A stretch of DNA of 64,000 nt, from NCBI RefSeq assembly GCF_010894435.1, contig NZ_JAAIXZ010000001.1:650322-714321 (forward strand). The letters are read 5' to 3'. A program made the translations under genes and the position numbers. The stretch's first letter is position 1; each line of letters starts with the position of its first letter. Below, piece by piece: positions 42,912 to 51,454 of this stretch. The notes below the pieces were generated by a model, which was given only the letters and a program-made list of their open reading frames with translations, made no database searches and was not told where the DNA came from. Source of the DNA: Pyxidicoccus trucidator (GTDB taxonomy: Bacteria > Myxococcota > Myxococcia > Myxococcales > Myxococcaceae).

Positions 42912-43164
42912 CGCCGTGGAACCTCCAGCCCCGCCGCGACCGCGTCGGATTCGGGGCAGGACAGCACGCACCGCGCGCCGCGCAGCAGGACCGGGGAGCC
43001 CACGGGTCCCCTGCCCGCTCGCTGCGACCGCATGGGGTGTCTGACAGGCGACACGCGACGGCCCGGCAATCCCGCCTGCCTGCTTGCCTGCCCGCCTGCT
43101 CGCACGCTCGCGCCGTGGTGCCCACGCGCGCGGTCAATGTCTGTCAGCGCGAGGAGGAGGCATC

Positions 43165-44106
43165 ATGAACTCGCGCTGCGGCGACGGGTTGCTACAGTCG
43201 ACCGCTGATTCGCGGCCAGGCGGGACTCCCATGACCGACACGAAAGCCACGCGGGTGGATCCACGGCTGGACCTCCCGAGCCTCGGGGTGCACGCGCTCT
43301 GGGCAGGCTGGCTGGCGGCGCTCGTCGTGGGCTGGAGCGGCTGGAGCGTCCCGGTCCGCGTGGGCGCGCTGGTGCTCGGCGGCGGGGTGATGTTCTGGAA
43401 CTACGCCGTGCTGCACAACCACATGCATGTGCCCATCGCGAAGCCCCGGGCGTTGAAGTGGCTGGTGTCCCGGACGCTGGGGCTCGCGTGTGGCTTCGCG
43501 TATCGCGGCTACTACCTGCACCACTTCAACCACCACCGCTACAACGACGGCGAGGGCGACTGGGGACGGCGCCACCCGGGTGAGAGCGCGGTGCGCTACT
43601 GCGTGCGCTGGGCCCTCACCCCGTGGCTCTGGCCCTTCAACACGGTGAAGAAGGTCTGGCACGCGTGCAAGACGCGGGGCCAGAAGGTGGAGCTGCTCAT
43701 CGACTTCGCGGTGGTGGACGGCACGCTGCTGGCGCTGACGCTGTGGCAGCCGTCGCTCGGCCTGTCGCTGCTGGGCACCCTCGTCGTCACGCAGGTGTGC
43801 ATCCACTACCTCAACCTCGCGGCGCACCTGGACGCGGACGCGACGGACCGCACGCGGCTGGCGGTGACGTCCACCTCGCGCTTCTACAACCGGTGGTTCT
43901 TCAACGCCGGCTACCACCAGGCGCACCACCTGAAGCCCCAGACGCCGTGGCGCGCGCTGCCGGAAGTCACAGAGGGGCTCGCCCGCCAGGGACAGCTCCC
44001 CGCCGAGCTCCAGACGGACGTGTCTCCCATCAGCCCCGCCTGGGCCGCGCGAGTCGTCACCCGCGTGGGCGTCACGCGCCCCGTCACGCCCGGCGTGAGC
44101 ACCTGA
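43165..44106 (+). CDS. Membrane fatty acid desaturase
   Basis: 313 residues. Three histidine boxes typical of di-iron membrane desaturases are present: LHNHMH near 95, HHFNHHRY near 125 and HQAHH near 252. Hydrophobic segments flank them (WAGWLAALVVGWSGWSV, LGALALT-like SLGLSLLGTLVVTQVC). It should introduce a double bond into acyl chains, or hydroxylate a related lipid, at the cytoplasmic side of the membrane. The ATG at 43165 follows GAGGAGGAGG by four bases, a very strong site; an ATG at 43231 (291 residues) is weaker. Divergent from the metallopeptidase-like gene; the 253-bp gap shows no clear signal. Confidence 0.85.
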   Translation: MNSRCGDGLLQSTADSRPGGTPMTDTKATRVDPRLDLPSLGVHALWAGWLAALVVGWSGWSVPVRVGALVLGGGVMFWNYAVLHNHMHVPIAKPRALKWLVSRTLGLACGFAYRGYYLHHFNHHRYNDGEGDWGRRHPGESAVRYCVRWALTPWLWPFNTVKKVWHACKTRGQKVELLIDFAVVDGTLLALTLWQPSLGLSLLGTLVVTQVCIHYLNLAAHLDADATDRTRLAVTSTSRFYNRWFFNAGYHQAHHLKPQTPWRALPEVTEGLARQGQLPAELQTDVSPISPAWAARVVTRVGVTRPVTPGVST

Positions 44107-44111
44107 AGCTC

Positions 44112-44171
44112 CGCGGGACGGTGCCAACACCCACCCTGGAGGGGTAGAGAGCGTTCGGGCACCGTCCCGCG
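44112..44171. terminator. Long stem-loop between convergent genes
   Basis: CGCGGGACGGTGCC (44112-44125) pairs perfectly with GGCACCGTCCCGCG (44158-44171) around a 32-base loop. It lies between the desaturase stop (44106) and the hmuV stop (44187), so it probably ends transcription from both sides. No U-tract. Confidence 0.6.
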
Positions 44172-44186
44172 AAGCAACCTCGCGGC

Positions 44187-44990
44187 TCAGCGCGGAGGGG
44201 AAGCCCGTCCCGACGGGAGGACCCAGGGCCCGGACACTCCCGGCCACTCGGCGATGACCACGTCGAGGCCGAAGGTGTCGGCGATGAGCTCCGGCCGGAG
44301 CACCTGGGCGGGAGGCCCCTCTTCCACCAGCCGCCCCCCGGCCAGCAGCACCAGCCGGTGCGCGTGGCGCGCGGCAAGGTTCAAATCATGCAGCACGGCG
44401 AGCACGGCGCCACCCTCGCGCGCGAATCGCCCCGCCGCCTCGAGCACGAGGTGCTGGTGGGCGAGGTCCAGGCTCGCGGTGGGCTCGTCGAGCAGGAGGT
44501 AGCGGTGCCCCTGCTCCAGCGGCGCTGAGAGCTGGGCCAGCACGCGCGCGAGCTGCACCCGCTGCTTCTCTCCCCCCGACAGCGTGGGGTACGGCCGCGA
44601 GGCCAGGTGCCGCATGTCGGTGGCGTCCAGCGCCGCCAGGGCCGCGTCCAGGTCCGCACCCTGCGAGCCCCGGCCGGTGTGCGGGCTGCGCCCGAGGAGC
44701 GCCACCTCCAGGACCGTGAAGCCGAAGCCCAGGGAGGACTCCTGGGGCAGCACGGCGAGCCTGCGGGCCCGCTCGCGGGGTTGCCAGCGCTCCAGCGGAA
44801 GTCCCTCCAGCAGCACCTCCCCGGCCGCGAGGCGAAGCTCTCCCGCGAGCGCCGACAGGAGCGTGGACTTGCCCGCGCCATTGGGCCCCACGACAGCCAC
44901 CACCTCTCCGGGCTGAAGCACGAGGTCGATGGGACCAATCGTCCTGCCCCGGCCGCGCCAGACCTCCACACCGCTCGCAGTCAGGCTCAT
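44187..44990 (-). CDS. hmuV: Heme ABC transporter ATP-binding protein
   Basis: 267 residues. Walker A GPNGAGKST, Q-loop PQESSLGFG, signature LSGGEKQRVQLARV and Walker B YLLLDEPTAS are all present and intact, followed by the H-loop in VLHDLNLAARHAHR. The length and the C-terminal ADTFGLDVVI match the HmuV/FecE subfamily. ATG overlaps the hmuU stop (ATGA). It powers heme uptake across the inner membrane with HmuU. Last gene of the heme operon, followed by the stem-loop at 44112-44171. Confidence 0.92.
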   Translation of the reverse strand: MSLTASGVEVWRGRGRTIGPIDLVLQPGEVVAVVGPNGAGKSTLLSALAGELRLAAGEVLLEGLPLERWQPRERARRLAVLPQESSLGFGFTVLEVALLGRSPHTGRGSQGADLDAALAALDATDMRHLASRPYPTLSGGEKQRVQLARVLAQLSAPLEQGHRYLLLDEPTASLDLAHQHLVLEAAGRFAREGGAVLAVLHDLNLAARHAHRLVLLAGGRLVEEGPPAQVLRPELIADTFGLDVVIAEWPGVSGPWVLPSGRASPPR

Positions 44991-46075
44991 GTGACGCCCC
45001 TGCGAGCCAGCAGGCCGATGAAGACGGGAACGCCCAGCACCGACGTCAGCGCGCCGACGGGCAGCTCGGCGGGAGCCGCGGCGGTCCGGGCCAGCAGGTC
45101 CGCGGCCACGAGCAGCGCGGCGCCGAGCAGCGCGGAGGCACCTAGCAGCCGCCGGTGGTCCGGCCCCATCGCGAGGCGCAGCAGCGCGGGCACCAGCAGC
45201 CCCACGAAGCCGATGATGCCCGTGGCGGACACGGCGGCGCCCACGCCCAGGGCCGCGGCGAGGACGAGCCGGCGCTTGAGCCGCTCCACGTCCACCCCCA
45301 GGTGCCAGGCCTCGCGCTCGCCCAGCAGCAGCAGGTTGAGGGAGCGGGCCTCGCGCAGCAGCAGCACCAGCGCCACGCACAGCGGCACCGCGGCGGCCCC
45401 CACCACGTCCCAGGACGCGCCGCCCAGGCTGCCCCAGCTCCAGAAGGTGATGGAGCGCAGCTGCGCATCCGTGGCCACCTGGGTGAGCAGGCCGATGCCC
45501 GCGCTCGCGCCCGCGCTCACCGCCACTCCCGCGAGGAGGATGCGCGCCGTCTCCGTGCGCCCGTCTCCCCGGCCCAGCCGTTGGGCCAGCAGCGTGGCGC
45601 CCAGTGCGCCCACGAAGGCCGCGCACGGCACGGCCAGCACTCGCAGCGACCCCAGCCTCGCGCTCAGGGCCACGTCCAGGACGATGGCCGACACCGCGCC
45701 CAGGGCCGCGCCGCTGGAGGTGCCCAGCAGCCCGGGCTCCACCAGGGGGTTGCGAAACAGCGCCTGGAGCGCGGCGCCGCATGTGGCCAGCACCGCCCCC
45801 ACCAGCACGCCGAGCACCACGCGCGGCAGCCGGATGGAGAGGAGCACCGCCTCCTGCGCGGGCGCGAGCTGGCGCCCGGTCTCCAGGCCCAGGGCCTCGA
45901 GGACACCGCCCAACAGCGCCACGGGCGGCACGTGCACCGCGCCCACGGCCAGCGAGGCCAGCGCCACGCCCACGAGCAACAATCCCAGGGGCATCCACGG
46001 GCGCGGCGCCGGAGGCTGCACCTCGCCCCGCCCCGGATACGCGGCGGAGACGGGAGCGATGCCCGACGCGCTCAT
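44987..46075 (-). CDS. hmuU: Heme ABC transporter permease
   Basis: 362 residues with about ten membrane segments of the FecCD family, including SIRLPRVVLGVLVGAVLATC, GLLGTSSGAALGAVSAIVLD and VSATGIIGFVGLLVPALLR. The arginine-rich cytoplasmic loop GLLVPALLRLAMGPDHRR is diagnostic for this family. The ATG at 46075 overlaps the hmuT stop (ATGA). It forms the inner-membrane channel for heme with HmuV and receives it from HmuT. The longer open frame to 46189 overlaps hmuT and is not used. Confidence 0.92.
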   Translation of the reverse strand: MSASGIAPVSAAYPGRGEVQPPAPRPWMPLGLLLVGVALASLAVGAVHVPPVALLGGVLEALGLETGRQLAPAQEAVLLSIRLPRVVLGVLVGAVLATCGAALQALFRNPLVEPGLLGTSSGAALGAVSAIVLDVALSARLGSLRVLAVPCAAFVGALGATLLAQRLGRGDGRTETARILLAGVAVSAGASAGIGLLTQVATDAQLRSITFWSWGSLGGASWDVVGAAAVPLCVALVLLLREARSLNLLLLGEREAWHLGVDVERLKRRLVLAAALGVGAAVSATGIIGFVGLLVPALLRLAMGPDHRRLLGASALLGAALLVAADLLARTAAAPAELPVGALTSVLGVPVFIGLLARRGVT

Positions 46076-47166
46076 CGCATGCTCCCAGCGGCGGGCAGGC
46101 CCAGTCCATCCTGCAGCCGCCCCACCGCCCTGCCCAGCGAGGGCCCCAGCGACATGAAGTGGACGTCCTCCACGGTAACGATCCGCCAACCCTTCACCTG
46201 GGACAGCCCCGGCACGCGTCCCAGTCCCTCCGCGCCGCCCAGGGACGTGGCCGAGCTGGCGGGGAGCAGGATGATGTCGGGCGCGGCCTCGACCACGGCC
46301 TCCGCGGTGAGCGGCTTGTGGCCGGTGAAGCGGGAGACGGCATTCACGCCGCCCGCGAGTTGGATGAGCACGTCGGACGCCGTCTCCGTGCCCGCGACCA
46401 TGAGCGTCCCCGCGCCCCGCGCGTAGAGCGCCAGGACGCGCGGCCGCTTCCCCTCCTTCATCGCGGCCACGCGCGTCGAGGCGCGCTCCAGGTCCTTCTC
46501 CAGCTCCGCGAGGAGCTCCGTGCCCTTCTGTTCCCTGCCGAGCCGCGCGGCCACCGTCCGGATGCGCTGGCGCGCCGCCTCCACCGTGGGCGCGTTGGAA
46601 AGCATCACCACCTCCACGCCGGAGGACCTCAGCTGCGCCAGCACGCCCGGCGGGCCCGCCTCCTCGGACGCCAGCAACTGGGAGGCCCCCGCCGCCAGCA
46701 CGGCCTCCGCGGAGAGGGCGCGCTGGTAGCCCACCTTGGGTGCACAGGCCGCGGCCTCGAGCGCGAGGCTGGTGTCATCCACGCCGACCACCTGCGCTCC
46801 CGCGCCCAGGGCGAAGACAGTCTCCGTGACGGCCGGGCCCACGGTGACCAGCCGGGGCGCGGCGTCGGGGGCCTTCGCTGGCGCCGCGTCGGGGCCCTTC
46901 GCTGGCGCCGCGTTGAGGCCCTTTGCTGGCGCCGCGTTGGGGGCCTTCGCTGGCGCGGCGTTGGGGCCCTTTGCTGGCGCCGCGTCGGAGGCCTTCGCTG
47001 GCGCTGCGTCGGGAGCCTTCGCTGGCGCCGCGGTTGCTGCCTGGGCATGCACGGAAGACGCATTCCCTCCGCCCATCCGAGGCGGCGGAACGGCGCCTAC
47101 CGCGCGCGCACCGGTCAGCCCCACCAGCACGGCGAGGAACCCGGACACCCTCCGCATGCGGCTCAT
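46072..47166 (-). CDS. hmuT: Periplasmic heme-binding protein with octapeptide-repeat linker
   Basis: 364 residues. Signal peptide (GFLAVLVGLTGARAVGAVPP). Residues about 45-103 are seven tandem octapeptides of the form A-A-P-A-K-(A/G)-(P/S/L)-(D/N), an unusual flexible spacer. The rest is a type III periplasmic binding protein (LVTVGPAVTETVFALGAGAQ, VGVDDTSLAL, VGYQRALSAEAVLAAGASQL) of the HmuT family. It should carry heme from the receptor to HmuU. ATG overlaps the hmuS stop (ATGA). The linker repeats are encoded by a 24-bp array. Confidence 0.9.
   Translation of the reverse strand: MSRMRRVSGFLAVLVGLTGARAVGAVPPPRMGGGNASSVHAQAATAAPAKAPDAAPAKASDAAPAKGPNAAPAKAPNAAPAKGLNAAPAKGPDAAPAKAPDAAPRLVTVGPAVTETVFALGAGAQVVGVDDTSLALEAAACAPKVGYQRALSAEAVLAAGASQLLASEEAGPPGVLAQLRSSGVEVVMLSNAPTVEAARQRIRTVAARLGREQKGTELLAELEKDLERASTRVAAMKEGKRPRVLALYARGAGTLMVAGTETASDVLIQLAGGVNAVSRFTGHKPLTAEAVVEAAPDIILLPASSATSLGGAEGLGRVPGLSQVKGWRIVTVEDVHFMSLGPSLGRAVGRLQDGLGLPAAGSMR
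46858..47034 (-). repeat. 24-bp coding repeat array in hmuT, about seven units
   Basis: On the plus strand the unit is close to GCCTTCGCTGGCGCCGCGTC plus four bases, repeated about seven times with small changes. It encodes the AAPAKAPD-type octapeptides of HmuT. As 24 is a multiple of three, copy number can change without a frameshift. Confidence 0.88.
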
Positions 47167-48302
47167 GGCTGCGCCTCCGGCACGGAAAGCGCTTCGGTCA
47201 GCTCCCGCATCAGCGTCTGCCATGCGGGCAGCTCGGGGTGCCCCGGCTTCCGCTGCCCGAAGACGAGCGCGATGTTCTCTCCCGCCGCGTCGAACAACTC
47301 CAACGAGGTGACGACCCCGTCGCGAGTGGTCTTGCGGACGACCCAGGCGGCCTGGATGTTGTCCGCGCGCACGTGCAGGTTGAAGCCCGGGTCCAGCACG
47401 TTCAGCCAGGGCCCCGTCGGGCGCACCGTGCGCACCGGCCCGGTGTGAATCTGGATGACGCCCGGGTTGCCGACGAACACCATGATGGACAGCCCCGAGG
47501 CGGCGACCCGCTCCAGCACCCACGCGAGGGACTCCGGCGCCACGGGCGTGGCCAGCTCCCGCCCTACCAGCCGCAGCGCCTGCGTCCGCGCCACCCCCAG
47601 ACGCTGGAGCAGCGGGAAGAAGTCATGCGTGTCCTTCAGGGCCAGCCAGCCCGCGCGGAGGCCCTCCACGTCCACCTCGCCATCCGGACGCGGCGGAGCC
47701 ACCGGACTGGCCCGCTCCACTGGCAGGAGCTGAACCTGGTCGACATGACGCAGCTCCTCCACCAGCGCGTCGAACGCCGCCGCGCCGCCTGGGTCCTCCA
47801 GGAAGACCTTGTGGACGGCCGTGCCCGTCGCGTCGAAGAACTGGAGGCTGCGCCGGAGGCCATCCGCCAGGTGCTCGCGCAGCGCGAAGCCGAAGCGCCA
47901 GCGCGACAGGAAGAGGCGCAGGTCGATGTCCTCGTCCAGCACCAGCGCCCTGAGCCCGTGCAGCTCCACGTTGCGCCAGGTGCCCCGCTTCTCATGGACC
48001 GCGTGGGCGTTGCGCGTGAGCGACATCACACGCCCCAGCGACTCCAGCCGGGGCAGGAGCACGTCGAAGCGCAGGTCGAGGCGGACGGCGTCCTCCCCCA
48101 CCCCCGTGGCGAGAAGCTGCGCCTCGCTCACGCCGAGCTGGTCCGCGGCATCGCGGGCCCTCGTGCGCGGCTGGGACTGGCGCAGCGCCTGCCAGCGCTG
48201 GCGCAGGAGCGCGGGCTCGGAAGCCAGCGCGGAAGCGGACTCGGAAGCCGGCTCGGAAACGGAAGACTGTTGCATGAAGGGAACCTCGGCGACGGGACGC
48301 AT
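47163..48302 (-). CDS. hmuS: Hemin-degrading / heme-trafficking protein, HmuS/HemS family
   Basis: 379 residues, matching the two-domain HemS/HmuS/ChuX family. Repeated halves are visible: VMSLTRNAHAVHEKRGTWRN and later SIMVFVGNPGVIQIHTGPVR, each followed by a DIDLRLF or DPGFNLHVR segment. The family binds heme in the cytoplasm and delivers or degrades it to release iron. The ATG at 48302 overlaps the hmuY stop (TGATG). A second ATG nine codons on (48275) follows GAGG and is possible. The first 30 residues are a serine/alanine/glutamate-rich tail of no known role. Confidence 0.88.
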   Translation of the reverse strand: MRPVAEVPFMQQSSVSEPASESASALASEPALLRQRWQALRQSQPRTRARDAADQLGVSEAQLLATGVGEDAVRLDLRFDVLLPRLESLGRVMSLTRNAHAVHEKRGTWRNVELHGLRALVLDEDIDLRLFLSRWRFGFALREHLADGLRRSLQFFDATGTAVHKVFLEDPGGAAAFDALVEELRHVDQVQLLPVERASPVAPPRPDGEVDVEGLRAGWLALKDTHDFFPLLQRLGVARTQALRLVGRELATPVAPESLAWVLERVAASGLSIMVFVGNPGVIQIHTGPVRTVRPTGPWLNVLDPGFNLHVRADNIQAAWVVRKTTRDGVVTSLELFDAAGENIALVFGQRKPGHPELPAWQTLMRELTEALSVPEAQP

Positions 48303-49003
48303 CAGAGGGAGCCGGGGCCCGCGTGGACGTGCCCACCCGAGACGGGGCCAGGCACCTTCGCCCAGCGCAGCTTCAGCATCGCGGGCGTGCCCGCGTCGTC
48401 GTAGTACGCGAGCATCTCCACCTTGAAGTAGGCGCCAGCGTCCGAGCGCACCACGTAGACGTTCGGACGCGGGGTGAGCTTGTGCGTCGTCACGTCATAG
48501 GCGTACCAGCCGTCCCCTGCCTGGAAGACGGTGTCCGGGTCCTCGCCCATGTCGGCGCCATCCGCGGCGTCGGTGGCGTAGCCGCTCGCGGGCGCCTGCG
48601 TCACCTGCGCGAAGCCCTGGCCGGCGAGCACCGCCACCTCCACCCCGCCGGTGCCACTCACTCCGCCGCGCGAGCGGATGCCGAAGCGCTGGAAGGACAA
48701 ATCCCAGACGGTGTCCTCCGCCGCGCTCGACTGCTTGCCCAGGTCCAGGTCCAGGCCAATCCACTCCGTCTTGCTCGTCGCATCCACGGTGGTGGTGAAC
48801 GAGCCATCACGGTTGTCCTGGTGGCGCACGTGGGTGCCGTTCTCCGGCCCCGAGCCACTCGGAGTCTCCTCCTGGGGGTCGGGGTCCACCTGCTCGTCAC
48901 CGGGCGTGGGCTCGAGGTCGTCACCGCACGCGGTCAGCAGCCCCGCCAGCAGCAGGGCGGCGGTACGGAGGGAAGCGCGGGAACGCGGGGAGAAGCGAGA
49001 CAT
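48302..49003 (-). CDS. hmuY: HmuY family heme-binding lipoprotein
   Basis: 233 residues. Lipobox LLTAC after a hydrophobic stretch. An acidic low-complexity linker (GDDLEPTPGDEQVDPDPQEE) precedes a beta-rich domain with TTTVDATSKTEWIGLDLDLG and WDLSFQRFGIRSRGGVSG, typical of HmuY-like proteins, and ends with a HVHAG segment. HmuY-type lipoproteins collect heme at the surface for the TonB receptor. AAGGAG lies about eight bases before the ATG at 49003. Encoded between the receptor and hmuS. Confidence 0.85.
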   Translation of the reverse strand: MSRFSPRSRASLRTAALLLAGLLTACGDDLEPTPGDEQVDPDPQEETPSGSGPENGTHVRHQDNRDGSFTTTVDATSKTEWIGLDLDLGKQSSAAEDTVWDLSFQRFGIRSRGGVSGTGGVEVAVLAGQGFAQVTQAPASGYATDAADGADMGEDPDTVFQAGDGWYAYDVTTHKLTPRPNVYVVRSDAGAYFKVEMLAYYDDAGTPAMLKLRWAKVPGPVSGGHVHAGPGSL

Positions 49004-49032
49004 GAGGGCTCCTTCAGGTAGGGGTTGGGACA

Positions 49033-51045
49033 TCACAGCCGGGCGGAGAGCCCGGCCTGGAAGGTGCGGGGAGGAATGGGCAGGTCCGTGGGGTTGCCGG
49101 CGTCCGCGAGGTTGGTGCCCAGCACGAAGAGCTGGAGTTCTTCGCGCAGCCGCCAGCCCACCCGGGCATCCACGGTGACGTAGGAACGGGCGTTATAGGG
49201 CTCCACCACTCCGTCGCCGTCCGCGTCCGGGTAGAAGGGCCGTGGGCCCACGAGCGCGCCACGCGCCCAGGCCTCCACACCCGACTCCCGGTGACGCCAG
49301 GACGCCTGCGCCGTGAGCCGGTGGCGGGCCTGTCCTTCCAGCGCGCGCCCCGTGGACTCGGAGCGGCCATCCGTCAGGGTGTAGCCCAGCTCCGCGGTGA
49401 TGCGGCCCGGCAGGCGCTGGCGCACGCCCAGCTCGCCGCCGCGAAGGGTGGCCCTCTCCACGTTGACGTAGGTGAAGAGCGACGCCTCTCCGCCCTGCTG
49501 GAGCGACACGCCGATCATGTCCCGCAGCGTGTGCTGGAAGGCGCCCACCCAGAGCAGCGACTCGCTGGCGGGCCGCGCTTCCGCGGACAGGTTCAGGCTG
49601 CGCGAGCGCTCCGGCCGGAGGTCCGGGTTGCCACGCACGGCGTAGCCGACGGAGGGGTTCTCGAAGTCGAGCAGCAGCTCCTGGAAGCCCGGAGCGCGAT
49701 AGCCCCAGCCGTAGCCACCGCGCAGCGTGAGCCAGGACAGCGGGTCCACGCGGAGCGCCAGCCGGGGCGTGACGGCCGAGCCGAACTGCGAATCCGTGTC
49801 CACGCGCGCACCGGGGACGAGCACCAGCCCCGGGCGGGCCAGCACCGTCCAGCTGTCCTGCGCGTACACGGAGCCGCGAGCCCGCCGTCCGCGCCCCGTC
49901 TCCAGCCGGTCCGACGACAGCCACTCGCCAAGCAGCTCCGCGCCCACCACCATCACGTGACTCGCTCCGGGCCGGGCGTCGAGCTGCGCTCCGAGCCGCC
50001 CCTGCTGCTCGCGGGTGTCCTCCACCGTGTCCAGCGCGGACGAGCGCCGCTGGTCCCGCAGGTAGCGGCGGTTGAACCACGCATACGCGCCGTCCGCGCG
50101 CAGCGTCACGTCCCGGCCCAGGGTCCACGAGGGCGCCAGCCGCGCGGAGACGGAGTCATCCCGGCTCGCGCGGTCGAAGATGGCGCCCGCCACGCCCAGG
50201 TCCACGCCCCGCTGCGTGCGCCGCGAGTAGGACGCGTTCCCCTCCAGCGCGTGGCCGCTCGCGGCGCGCAGGTCTCCCTTCGCGGAGACGTCGAAGCCCT
50301 CCAGGCTGCTGCCCGTGGTGCCCAGGTCCGCCGGCTCCAGGTCATACGAATCCGCCCGCTGCAGGCCACCACTGAGCCGCACGCCCCAGCCCTCGCCCCG
50401 CGCCTCCCCCGTGCCATCCAGCTCCAGCCGGCGCAGGCTTCCGTAGGAGGCCCGCAGCTCACCGCCCAGGGGCCGCCGTGCCCGCCGGGTGATGAGGTTC
50501 ACCACCCCGGCCACCGCGTCGCTGCCATAGAGCGCCGAGGACGGCCCCTTGACGATTTCCACCTGCTCGACGTCCTCGAGCGACAAGCGGGACAGGTCCA
50601 CGCCTCCGGCCATCCGCCCGGCGACGCGCTCGCCATCCACCAGCACCAGCACGTACTCGGACCCGAGCCCCTGCACCTGGAGCGTGGCCCCCGAGAAGGA
50701 GTGCACCACCTCCAGGCCCGGGTGCGCCGCGAGCAGCTCCGCCGCGTTGCGCGCCCCGCTCGCCAGGATGTCGGCGCGGGTGATGACCTCCGTGGCCACC
50801 GGCGTCTCGCCGAGCCGCTCCGCCGTGCGCGACGCCGTCACCACCGTCCGTGGCACAGCGGGGTCGTCCACCTCGGAGTCGACCAAGGGCGCAGGCGCAG
50901 CCACCTCGATGCCGGCCTCGGGCACAGGTGCACCCGCCTCGGCCGCAGGCGCGTCCACGCCAGCGTCGGCGGCCGACGGGGCCTCGCCCCACGCCACCGG
51001 CGGCAGGGCACACGCCAGGATGAGAAGACACCCGCGCCAGGACAT
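49033..51045 (-). CDS. hmuR: TonB-dependent heme receptor
   Basis: 670 residues. Signal peptide (CLLILACALPPVAWG), an alanine/proline-rich spacer, and a TonB-box-like TVVTASRTAERLGETPVATE. The plug (about 80-190) has IVKGPSSALYGSDAVAGVVN. The remainder is a 22-strand-type barrel (GYGWGYRAPGFQELLLDFEN, LRPERSRSLNLSAEARPAS) ending in LSARL with a terminal aromatic-rich strand. The family moves heme or siderophores across the outer membrane with TonB energy. First of the contiguous hmuRYSTUV genes; 125 bp after the zinc-ribbon gene, with two hairpins in the gap. Named by operon context. Confidence 0.88.
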   Translation of the reverse strand: MSWRGCLLILACALPPVAWGEAPSAADAGVDAPAAEAGAPVPEAGIEVAAPAPLVDSEVDDPAVPRTVVTASRTAERLGETPVATEVITRADILASGARNAAELLAAHPGLEVVHSFSGATLQVQGLGSEYVLVLVDGERVAGRMAGGVDLSRLSLEDVEQVEIVKGPSSALYGSDAVAGVVNLITRRARRPLGGELRASYGSLRRLELDGTGEARGEGWGVRLSGGLQRADSYDLEPADLGTTGSSLEGFDVSAKGDLRAASGHALEGNASYSRRTQRGVDLGVAGAIFDRASRDDSVSARLAPSWTLGRDVTLRADGAYAWFNRRYLRDQRRSSALDTVEDTREQQGRLGAQLDARPGASHVMVVGAELLGEWLSSDRLETGRGRRARGSVYAQDSWTVLARPGLVLVPGARVDTDSQFGSAVTPRLALRVDPLSWLTLRGGYGWGYRAPGFQELLLDFENPSVGYAVRGNPDLRPERSRSLNLSAEARPASESLLWVGAFQHTLRDMIGVSLQQGGEASLFTYVNVERATLRGGELGVRQRLPGRITAELGYTLTDGRSESTGRALEGQARHRLTAQASWRHRESGVEAWARGALVGPRPFYPDADGDGVVEPYNARSYVTVDARVGWRLREELQLFVLGTNLADAGNPTDLPIPPRTFQAGLSARL

Positions 51046-51071
51046 ACCGCGTCCTCCGGCTCAAGGCCGGT

Positions 51072-51091
51072 GGGCCTCCCGTGGGAGGCCC
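51072..51091 (-). terminator. Hairpin between the zinc-ribbon gene and the TonB receptor
   Basis: GGGCCTCC and GGAGGCCC form a perfect 8-bp stem around CGTG. A second, weaker hairpin (CGGGCC/GGCCCG, 51140-51156) sits between it and the upstream stop. Together they could attenuate transcription or stabilise the downstream mRNA; the role is inferred. Confidence 0.45.
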
Positions 51092-51170
51092 TGTGGGGCG
51101 CTGGGCTCAAGGCCTCGGGCCGCAGGAAAGACACCACTCCGGGCCCGCGAGGCCCGCTGACTTCACGCGC

Positions 51171-51344
51171 TCAGCGACCTTCGTCCTGCCCGTCCTCCGC
51201 CCCGCCCTGCAGCGGCACCACGCGCGTGCGGCGGCACCGCCGGCACTTCAGCTCCACGCCCCCGGGCACCAGCCGCGCCAGGAGGCTGCCGCACAGGCAC
51301 CGCACCTCCCCGTCCCCGCCCTCTGGCTGACATTCCTCGCGCAT
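51171..51344 (-). CDS. Small Com-like zinc-ribbon protein at the head of the heme operon
   Basis: 57 residues. RCLCGSLLAR and LKCRRCRR give a four-cysteine CxC...CxxC zinc ribbon, as in phage Mu Com-type nucleic-acid-binding proteins and in small rubredoxin-like regulators. The C-terminus is acidic (GGAEDGQDEGR). The ATG at 51344 lies 30 bp downstream of the Fur box. No larger start fits well; an upstream in-frame start at 51401 would cross the Fur box. It may regulate the operon post-transcriptionally; this is inferred. Confidence 0.7.
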   Translation of the reverse strand: MREECQPEGGDGEVRCLCGSLLARLVPGGVELKCRRCRRTRVVPLQGGAEDGQDEGR

Positions 51345-51374
51345 CCCGGCTCCGTAGCTCGAAACGGCAGGGAC

Positions 51375-51393
51375 GATATTGATACTGATTATC
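51375..51393 (-). promoter_or_regulatory. Fur box controlling the heme operon
   Basis: GATATTGATACTGATTATC matches the 19-bp Fur consensus (GATAATGATAATCATTATC) at 16 of 19 positions. It lies 30 bp before the start codon of the first gene of the minus-strand heme uptake operon, so iron-replete Fur should repress it. This AT-rich island stands out in the GC-rich surroundings. Confidence 0.85.
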
Positions 51394-51454
51394 AGAGTCA
51401 ACCATCAACCAATACGAGGCCCCAGAAGGACGGGCGAAGCGGAGGGGGTGTTGG

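Noticed and set aside
51046..51170. Cobalamin or heme riboswitch ahead of the TonB receptor
   Set aside because: No B12-box (GCCACTG) or similar core was found; the region only shows two simple hairpins, and a Fur box upstream explains regulation.
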